Assembly: GCA_021161025.1 (NCBI GenBank)
Contig: JAGHBK010000067.1
Coordinates: forward strand, 1 to 6,981
Source: a bacterium
GTDB lineage: Bacteria; Patescibacteriota; Minisyncoccia; Minisyncoccales; DG-74-3
Direction: 5' to 3'
Length of the DNA stretch: 6,981 bases
Shown here piece by piece: positions 1 through 5,166 of this stretch. Both the position numbers and the translations under genes were made by a program. The stretch's first letter is position 1, and the number at the start of each line of letters is the position of its first letter. The notes beneath the pieces were generated by a model that was given only the letters and a program-made list of their open reading frames with translations, ran no database searches and was not told the origin of the DNA.

Positions 1-10
1 TTATAAACTT

Positions 11-1282
11 ATGTTAGATATAAAATTTATTAGAGAAAATCCAGATATTGTCAAAGAAGGCTGCAGAAAAAAACAGGTTAAGGTTGATATTGATAAGATT
101 TTAGAACTTGATAAGAAAAAAAGAGAGATTTTAAAAGAGGTAGAAAAAATGCGTTCAGAAAAAAATAAAGCCTCCAAAGAAATTGTCAAATTAAAAGGAA
201 AGGAAAAAAAAGAGCTTTTAAAGAAAATGAGAGAAATTGACAAAGAAGAAGATGTTTTAGAAAAAAAACTCAAAGAGACAGATAAAAAATTTCAAGCCTT
301 GATGGCAAAAGTACCTAATTTGCCTTTTGATGATGTGCCAGTGGGTAAAGATGAAAGAGACAATGTTGTCTTAAGAGAGGTGGGGAAAATCCCAAAATTT
401 GATTTTAAACCAAAAGACCATTTAGAAATTGGAGAAGCTTTAGATATTATTGATGTTAAAAGAGCAGCAAAAACTTCAGGAACAAGATTTGGGTTTTTAA
501 AGGGAAAAGCTGTTTTGTTGGAATTTGCTTTAGTAAATTTTGCCTTAGAGACTTTAATAAAAGAAAACTTTGTTCCAGTGATTCCTTCTGTTTTAATAAA
601 AGAAAAACCTTTTTGGGGAATGGGATACTTAGATAGGGGAGCAGAAGAAGTCTATTTTATTCCAAAAGACAACCTTTATTTAGTTGGAACTGCAGAACAG
701 ATTTTAGGACCAATGCATATGGATGAAATCTTAAAAGGAAAAGACCTTCCAAAAAGATATTTAGGTTTTTCTTCTTGTTTTAGAAGAGAAGCCGGTTCTT
801 ACGGAAAAGACACTAGAGGAATCTTCAGAGTTCATCAATTCGATAAAGTTGAAATGTTTAGTTTTTGCAAACCAGAAGAATCAATTAAAGAACATTTATT
901 TTTCTTGAAAATGGAAGAGAGATTAATGAAAGCGTTGGAAATTCCATATAGAGTGGTCAAAATCTGTACTGGCGATCTTGGAGACCCAGCAGCTGCTAAA
1001 TTTGATATTGAAGCTTGGCTTCCAGGACAAGGTAAATTTAGAGAAACCCATTCTACTTCAAATTGTACAGATTTCCAGGCAAGGAGACTAAACATTAGAT
1101 ACAGAGCAAAAGATGGAAAATTACATTTTGTTCATACAGTAAATGGTACAGCTTTTGCTATTGGAAGAATAATCATTGCTATACTTGAGAACTATCAAGA
1201 AAAAGATGGTAGTGTTAGAATCCCCAAAGCTCTTCAAAAATATATGGGAATTTCAAAAATCAAATCTCAAAAATCAAAATGA
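11..1282 (+). CDS. serS: Seryl-tRNA synthetase (SerRS), complete
   Basis: This cytosolic class II aminoacyl-tRNA synthetase charges tRNA-Ser with serine via seryl-adenylate. At 423 residues it has the usual family length. The N-terminus MLDIKFIREN is the standard SerRS start, followed by a Lys/Glu-rich antiparallel coiled-coil arm (about residues 25-100) that grips the tRNA-Ser long variable arm. The catalytic core shows the TAE serine-pocket motif (227-229), motif 2 with FRRE (257-260) and the following FRVHQFDKVEMF, the SNCTDFQARRLNIRYR stretch (350-365), and motif 3 NGTAFAIGR (378-386) followed by AILENYQ. Several positions differ from textbook bacterial enzymes (THSTSN for SSCSN, NGTAFAIGR for NGSGLAVGR), which I associate with CPR SerRS. 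The last residues, ISKIKSQKSK, are encoded by the repeat that fills the downstream spacer. It ends in tandem in-frame stops, TGA then TAA. Only 10 bases precede the ATG and they contain no ribosome binding site. Identification is certain; lineage is inferred. Confidence 0.97.
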   Translation: MLDIKFIRENPDIVKEGCRKKQVKVDIDKILELDKKKREILKEVEKMRSEKNKASKEIVKLKGKEKKELLKKMREIDKEEDVLEKKLKETDKKFQALMAKVPNLPFDDVPVGKDERDNVVLREVGKIPKFDFKPKDHLEIGEALDIIDVKRAAKTSGTRFGFLKGKAVLLEFALVNFALETLIKENFVPVIPSVLIKEKPFWGMGYLDRGAEEVYFIPKDNLYLVGTAEQILGPMHMDEILKGKDLPKRYLGFSSCFRREAGSYGKDTRGIFRVHQFDKVEMFSFCKPEESIKEHLFFLKMEERLMKALEIPYRVVKICTGDLGDPAAAKFDIEAWLPGQGKFRETHSTSNCTDFQARRLNIRYRAKDGKLHFVHTVNGTAFAIGRIIIAILENYQEKDGSVRIPKALQKYMGISKIKSQKSK

Positions 1283-1373
1283 TAATTCAAAATGTAAAAA
1301 GAATTCTTTTTAAATTTGGGTAATTTTAAATTTTAATCTTTCATTTTGCATTTTTCATTTTGAATTTTGAATT
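1252..1373. repeat. Imperfect inverted TCAAAAT-type repeat spanning the serS end and spacer
   Basis: The left arm (about 1263-1296) consists of CAAAAATCAAAATG-like units. The right arm (1341-1373) is largely its reverse complement, with units CATTTTGCATTTTTCATTTTG and TGAATTTTGAATT. Between the arms lies a perfect 16-bp palindrome, AAAAAGAATTCTTTTT (1296-1311), then AT-rich filler. The left arm overlaps the serS coding region and supplies its last ten or so codons; the right arm runs to within ten bases of the next gene. This kind of low-complexity repeat is common between genes in CPR genomes as I recall them. The RNA could fold into a long weak stem and might protect or terminate the serS transcript, but there is no GC-rich stem, so a classical intrinsic terminator is not supported. 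It accounts for the whole spacer 1283-1380; I see no convincing promoter there. Confidence 0.75.
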
Positions 1374-1380
1374 AATCAAT

Positions 1381-2154
1381 ATGGTAGAGAAAAAAACTTA
1401 TATCAATGGTTTAAAAATAAATTATAAACTTTTAGGCTCAGGGCAGCCTATTTTGATTTTACATGGCTGGGGGTCTTCTTCTAATTCATGGGAGGAGGTG
1501 GGGGAGATATTAAGTAAAGAATATAAGGTATTAATTCCTGACCTTCCGGGATTCGGTAAAAGCAGTGTTCCCTTCAAAACATGGTCCTTGAAAGGTTACG
1601 CTGATTTTGTATTGAAATTTTCAAAAAATTTAGGAATTTCCCAGTTTCATCTTTTAGGTCACTCTTTTGGTGGAAGAGTTGCTATCAAATTTGCCATTTT
1701 ACATCCAGAAAAAATTAAAAAACTAATTTTATGTAATGCGGCTGGCATCAAATTAGAACCTGGCATTAAAACAAGATTTTTATTTTTTCTTTCTCAAATT
1801 GGGAATGCTATATTTTCAAAAAGACATCTGGTAAGATTTAAAGATGGTGCTAAAAATCTCTACTATTTTTTCTTAAAAAACAAAGATTATGTAAAGGCAA
1901 ACGGAGTAATGAAAGAAATTATGAAAGAAGTTATCAAAGAAGATTTATTACCTCAACTTCCTGAAATCACTAATCAGACGTTGATTATTTGGGGGAAGGA
2001 AGATAAAATTTTACCTTCAAAATATGCCTTTTTATTTAAAGAAAAAATAAAAAATTCAAAATTAGTAATAATTCCGAAAGTTGATCACTCGCCGAACTTG
2101 GAAGCTCCAGAAAAATTATCTCAAATTGTCTCTAATTTTTTAAACCCAGTATGA
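1381..2154 (+). CDS. Alpha/beta-hydrolase fold protein, substrate unknown
   Basis: A 257-residue cytosolic hydrolase with no signal peptide or membrane segment. The canonical fold-1 layout is visible: the oxyanion-hole segment LHGWGSS (HGW at 28-30), DLPGFGKS (about 54-61), the nucleophile elbow GHSFGG with Ser95, the acid in WGKEDKILP (Asp208) and the catalytic His236 in VDHSPNLEAPEKL. A helical lid lies at about residues 130-190. All triad residues are present, so an active esterase, lipase, C-C hydrolase or similar is expected, but the sequence does not give the substrate. I start it at ATG 1381 (MVEKKTYINGLKINY), because a longer version from TTG 1360 would take its first seven residues from the spacer repeat. 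No Shine-Dalgarno is visible. The stop TGA (2152-2154) lies inside the downstream stem-loop, and a second in-frame TGA follows at 2161. It may belong with the envelope genes downstream or be an independent unit. Confidence 0.9.
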   Translation: MVEKKTYINGLKINYKLLGSGQPILILHGWGSSSNSWEEVGEILSKEYKVLIPDLPGFGKSSVPFKTWSLKGYADFVLKFSKNLGISQFHLLGHSFGGRVAIKFAILHPEKIKKLILCNAAGIKLEPGIKTRFLFFLSQIGNAIFSKRHLVRFKDGAKNLYYFFLKNKDYVKANGVMKEIMKEVIKEDLLPQLPEITNQTLIIWGKEDKILPSKYAFLFKEKIKNSKLVIIPKVDHSPNLEAPEKLSQIVSNFLNPV

Positions 2155-2222
2155 CAACTTTGACAAGGTTTTCTTTTAGAAAACCTTAGATTGCAGAGCC
2201 AGTCAAAGTTGCTCTACTGGGT
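2144..2222. repeat. 79-base long stem-loop element (MITE-like or mRNA structure)
   Basis: The element has three stacked paired segments. ACCCAGTA (2144-2151) pairs with TACTGGGT (2215-2222). CAACTTTGAC (2155-2164) pairs with GTCAAAGTTG (2202-2211). AAGGTTTTC (2165-2173) pairs with GAAAACCTT (2179-2187) around a TTTTA loop. The only unpaired parts are a 3x3 internal loop, which contains the hydrolase stop codon, and a bulge at 2188-2201. All 27 base pairs are perfect Watson-Crick. There is no U-tract after it, so it is not a standard intrinsic terminator on the + strand. The terminal inverted repeats fit a small mobile palindrome. The position, immediately before the ribosome binding site of the next gene, also allows a role in mRNA stability or translation control. 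Confidence 0.8.
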
Positions 2223-2228
2223 AAAGGA
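2223..2228 (+). promoter_or_regulatory. Ribosome binding site of the Mur ligase-aminotransferase gene
   Basis: AAAGGA lies seven bases before ATG 2236, directly against the right arm of the stem-loop (which ends at 2222). It is the clearest Shine-Dalgarno in the window and supports the 2236 start. Folding of the stem-loop would leave it single-stranded but close to the helix end. Confidence 0.65.
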
Positions 2229-2235
2229 ATAATTT

Positions 2236-5166
2236 ATGATTTACCATTTTATAGCCTCTCTTTGGTTTCTCTCTCAAATTAAAGCCACCCTATTTTGGAT
2301 TTACCTTTGGCAATTGAAAGAATATCATATTGGTCGTTTTTTGGCTCACTTTGAGACACAAGCTGGCAAAAAGCTTCTATTTAATAAAATTTTAACTTTT
2401 AAAATTTTAATACTTTTTTCTTTTTTAATTGGTTTAATTCTTTTTGGACAGAAAAGTTCAATTCTTTTTTATCTTTCAAAGTATCTCCTTTTAATTCCAT
2501 TTTTTGCTGTTTTGATTTTATATTTTTTCAGTGCTTTCTGTTTTCTTTTTTCTACTTTAAAAGGAAAACTCAAAAAACCTCATTTTACAATAAAAACCAT
2601 TTTTCTCACCATCACTGCCCTTTTTTTCCAGACTTTATTTTTATTTTTCAATTTTAGAGAAAGCCTTTTATTTTTAATTTTAATTTTGCTCTTTGATATT
2701 TTAACTCCCATAATCATCTCTGGTATTTTACTTTTCTTTCAACCTTTTACAGTTTTGATTAGAAATCAGATTATTAAAAAAGCAAAAAGAAAGAGAGCTG
2801 AATTTAAAGACCTTTTGGTAATTGGGATTACCGGTTCTTATGGCAAAACTTCAACTAAAGAATTTTTAGCTCAGGTTTTAAAAGAGCGCTTTAAGGTTTT
2901 AAAAACAAAAGAACATCAAAATTCAGAAATAGCAATTTCCAGGACGATTTTAAATGACTTAAAGCCAGAACATCAAATTTTTATAGTTGAAATGGGAGCT
3001 TACAATAGGGGAGGGATCAAATTACTTTGTGATATTGCAAAACCCAAAATTGGAATTTTAACAGGTATAAATGAGCAGCATCTATCAACCTTTGGCTCTT
3101 TAGAAAACATTATTAAAACAAAATTTGAACTAATTGAAAGCCTGCCCCGTAGTGAGAGCGGAAGCTCTCTACTTCGGGGTTTGCCAGAGGACGGAATAGC
3201 GTTTTTCAATGGAAAAAATAAGTATTGTAGAGAGCTTTATAAAAAGACCCCGAAGCAGCGAAAATTCGCTACGGGGCAGGCAAAAATCAAAAAAATTCTT
3301 TATGGTCAAAAAGTAAAAATTCGGGGTTTTGAAAATATTGAAGGAGTAAAAGCTGTAGCTAAAGAATTAGGAATGACAGAAGAGGAAATTTCCAGGGCTT
3401 TAAAGAAGATTAAAAATAAATTTCCGGGAATTGAAGAAAAGAAGGGGATTTTAGGTTTTAAAATTTTAGATGCTACTTATTCAGCAAATCCTGACGGCGT
3501 AATAGCTCATTTGGAGTATCTAAAAACTCTTTCTGGAAAAAAGGTAATTGTCCTTCCTTGTTTAATCGAACTAGGAGATGCGGCAAAAAAGGTTCATCAA
3601 AAAATAGGCCAAAAAATTGGTAAAGTTTGTGACCTGGCAATAATTTGTACTAAAGATTATTTTAAAGAGATAAAAGAAAAAGCAGTCAAAAATGGAATGC
3701 AACCTGAAAATATTTTGTTTTTAGAAAATTCAGAAGAGATTTTCGCAAAAATTAAAAGTTTCTGCCAAAAAGGAGATTTAATTCTTTTAGAAAGTAGGGT
3801 ACCCAAAAAGTTAATTGAATTATTAACCCAAAAATCCTCTAATTTTGACGGCCGTCAAAAACACGGTATTAATAAAAATGGGCCAATTTTCACTTCTTTA
3901 TCTCCAAATACTGAAAAAGATGACATTCTTTTAGCTTTGAGATTGATTTTCCAACCTAAAAAATGGAAAAAAGGAAAAGAACCTCAAAGATTAGAAGAAG
4001 AATTTAAGAAGTATTTAAGAGTAAAGTATGCTTTTTCTTTTAATAGTGGCAGAGCAGCTTTTTTGGCAATTTTAGATGCGTTAGGAATAAAAGAAGGAGA
4101 TGAGATTTTATTGCAAGCTTTTACTTGTAATTCAGCTATAACTCCAATTTTAGAAAGAAAAGCAAAACCTGTTTTTGTTGATATTGATGAAACATTAAAT
4201 TTAGACCCAAAAGATCTTCAAAAGAAAATTACTCAAAAATCAAAAGCTGTAATGGTCCAACACAATTTCGGTTTTCCAGCTAAAATAGAGGAAATTTCAA
4301 AAATTTCAAAAGAACATAATTTATTTTTAATAGAAGACGCTGCTCATTCTTTGGGAGCAAAATACTCGCCCCCCCACCAAAGTTTTGGTGTGGGGGTAAA
4401 GAAATATTGTGGTACTTTAGGAGACGTTGCCTTTTTTTCTTTTGGAAGAGATAAAATAATTTCTTCTGTATTTGGTGGGATGGCAGTTACTAATGATGAC
4501 AACTTAGCGAAAAAGATAAAAAAAATTCAGGAAAAACTAAATTATCCTTCGAATTTTTGGATCTTCCAACAATTATTACATCCAATTTTAACAAACTCTC
4601 TCATAATTCCTATTTATGGTCTAAGTAATACTTTGGGGAGAATGATTTTGGGAGCTTTTCATAAACTTTCGATTTTATCTAAATCTGTCCCTAAAGAAGA
4701 AAAAAGAGGTAAACTCTCTAAAAATTTCCCAAAAAGACTTCCCAGTGCTTTGGCTATATTAGCCCTAAATCAATTTAAAAAATTAGAGAGGTTTAATGAA
4801 CACCGAAGAGAAATTGCCAAATTTTATCAAAAAGAATTAAAAGAGACAAATTTCATTCTTCCTTTTAAGGGATCTGAAAAAAATATCGTTCCAACTTTTA
4901 TGCGCTTTCCGATTTTAGTTAAAGAGATTGACACTGATGAAATTTTAAAAAAAGCTAAAAAAGAGAAAATTTTCTTAAATGATGGTTGGCGAAAAAGCCC
5001 AGTAGTTCCTCCAGATACCAATTTAGATAAAATGAAATACAAATTAGGCTCTTGCCCTAAAGCAGAAAAGGTAGCCCAAAATATTATCAATTTACCCACA
5101 CATATTAACATCTCAAAATTCAAAGCCCAAAAAATTGTTAATTTTCTTAAAAATTATGGAAGTTAA
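2236..5166 (+). CDS. Membrane-anchored MurF-like Mur ligase fused to DegT/DnrJ/EryC1/StrS aminotransferase
   Basis: Residues 1-170 form a hydrophobic domain with about four to five membrane spans (roughly 54-70, 75-107, 118-138, 143-170, perhaps 8-25). It takes the place of the UDP-MurNAc-tripeptide-binding first domain of ordinary MurF. Residues 190-532 are a Mur ligase: P-loop GITGSYGKTSTK (197-208; Lys204), VEMGA (251-255), INEQHLSTFGS (278-288), the carbamylation-type lysine in TKFEL (Lys296), DATYSANPDG (412-421), CLIELG (442-447) and a C-terminal GDLILLESR (513-521). The central domain is short, with GFENIEG where MurF has GxHN, so activity is likely but not certain. Residues 550-976 are a fold-type I PLP enzyme: NSGRAAF (603-609, phosphate site), QHNFG (675-679), EDAAHSLGA (700-708; Asp701 for the pyridine nitrogen) and SFGRDK with PLP Lys740. 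Such enzymes usually transaminate keto-sugar nucleotides; this substrate is unknown. The domains are normally separate genes. Three palindromic elements plus one at the junction lie in frame. The gene overlaps the FemAB gene by 11 bases. Confidence 0.9.
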   Translation: MIYHFIASLWFLSQIKATLFWIYLWQLKEYHIGRFLAHFETQAGKKLLFNKILTFKILILFSFLIGLILFGQKSSILFYLSKYLLLIPFFAVLILYFFSAFCFLFSTLKGKLKKPHFTIKTIFLTITALFFQTLFLFFNFRESLLFLILILLFDILTPIIISGILLFFQPFTVLIRNQIIKKAKRKRAEFKDLLVIGITGSYGKTSTKEFLAQVLKERFKVLKTKEHQNSEIAISRTILNDLKPEHQIFIVEMGAYNRGGIKLLCDIAKPKIGILTGINEQHLSTFGSLENIIKTKFELIESLPRSESGSSLLRGLPEDGIAFFNGKNKYCRELYKKTPKQRKFATGQAKIKKILYGQKVKIRGFENIEGVKAVAKELGMTEEEISRALKKIKNKFPGIEEKKGILGFKILDATYSANPDGVIAHLEYLKTLSGKKVIVLPCLIELGDAAKKVHQKIGQKIGKVCDLAIICTKDYFKEIKEKAVKNGMQPENILFLENSEEIFAKIKSFCQKGDLILLESRVPKKLIELLTQKSSNFDGRQKHGINKNGPIFTSLSPNTEKDDILLALRLIFQPKKWKKGKEPQRLEEEFKKYLRVKYAFSFNSGRAAFLAILDALGIKEGDEILLQAFTCNSAITPILERKAKPVFVDIDETLNLDPKDLQKKITQKSKAVMVQHNFGFPAKIEEISKISKEHNLFLIEDAAHSLGAKYSPPHQSFGVGVKKYCGTLGDVAFFSFGRDKIISSVFGGMAVTNDDNLAKKIKKIQEKLNYPSNFWIFQQLLHPILTNSLIIPIYGLSNTLGRMILGAFHKLSILSKSVPKEEKRGKLSKNFPKRLPSALAILALNQFKKLERFNEHRREIAKFYQKELKETNFILPFKGSEKNIVPTFMRFPILVKEIDTDEILKKAKKEKIFLNDGWRKSPVVPPDTNLDKMKYKLGSCPKAEKVAQNIINLPTHINISKFKAQKIVNFLKNYGS
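3140..3180 (+). repeat. GC-rich palindromic element, copy 1, in frame in the Mur ligase
   Basis: The hairpin core is 3145-3179: CCCCG (3145-3149) with CGGGG (3175-3179), AGT with ACT, then GAGAGC (3154-3159) with GCTCTC (3164-3169) around a GGAA tetraloop. It encodes PRSESGSSLLRG, which interrupts an otherwise normal Mur ligase stretch ESLP...EDGIAFFNG. The flanks CTGCC (3142-3146) and TTGCC (3181-3185) are 39 bases apart, exactly 13 codons, and look like a duplicated insertion site. It shares its end sequences with copy 2 in opposite orientation. Confidence 0.8.
3247..3281 (-). repeat. GC-rich palindromic element, copy 2, inverted, in frame in the Mur ligase
   Basis: CCCCG (3248-3252) pairs with CGGGG (3272-3276), and AGCGAA (3257-3262) with TTCGCT (3265-3270). 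Read on the minus strand its ends are identical to copy 1: GCCTGCCCCGTAG (13 of 13 bases) on one side and CTTCGGGGT (9 of 9) on the other, while the inner stem and loop differ. It encodes TPKQRKFATGQA, within the shortened central domain of the ligase. The orientation given is relative to copy 1. Confidence 0.8.
3843..3860. repeat. Perfect 18-bp palindrome at the ligase/aminotransferase junction
   Basis: TTTTGACGGCCGTCAAAA is self-complementary over all 18 bases. It lies in the linker (residues about 536-542, NFDGRQK) between the last Mur ligase motif and the start of the aminotransferase (GPIFTSLSP). GC-rich in its centre within AT-rich surroundings, it looks like another inserted element or a former intergenic site now read through. 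Its left half supplies a TTGACG hexamer. Confidence 0.75.
4369..4396. repeat. GC-rich hairpin inserted in frame in the aminotransferase
   Basis: CCCCC (4369-4373) pairs with GGGGG (4392-4396) and CACCAAA (4375-4381) with TTTGGTG (4384-4390), with one C/T mismatch between. It encodes SPPHQSFGVGV, placed between LGAKY and KKYCGTLGD, where family members normally run with only a short loop. AAATAC (4360-4365) before and AAATAT (4402-4407) after it are 42 bases apart and both encode Lys-Tyr, consistent with duplication of the insertion site. The seven-C run is unusual for this AT-rich DNA. Confidence 0.75.

Noticed and set aside
835..1095. Minus-strand open frames inside serS, the fusion gene and elsewhere
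   Set aside because: They lie antisense to well-supported conserved genes and show no recognisable motifs.
1360..1380. Upstream TTG start for the hydrolase adding seven residues
   Set aside because: Those codons are part of the spacer repeat, while ATG 1381 gives a normal family N-terminus.
1280..2163. TGA recoded as glycine (Gracilibacteria/SR1 code)
   Set aside because: TGA occurs at natural protein ends and never inside conserved regions of the genes here.
2160..2191. TTGACA (2160-2165) as a promoter -35 for the Mur ligase gene
   Set aside because: The best -10 candidate, TTAGAT (2186-2191), is 20 bases away, and the hexamer is fully explained by the stem-loop pairing.
2385..2410. Direct repeat TAAAATTTTAA at 2385 and 2400
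   Set aside because: Low-complexity AT sequence encoding hydrophobic residues; likely chance.
5135..5155. Upstream TTG start for the FemAB gene
   Set aside because: It would deepen the overlap with the previous gene and adds residues with no family similarity; ATG 5156 gives the usual N-terminus.
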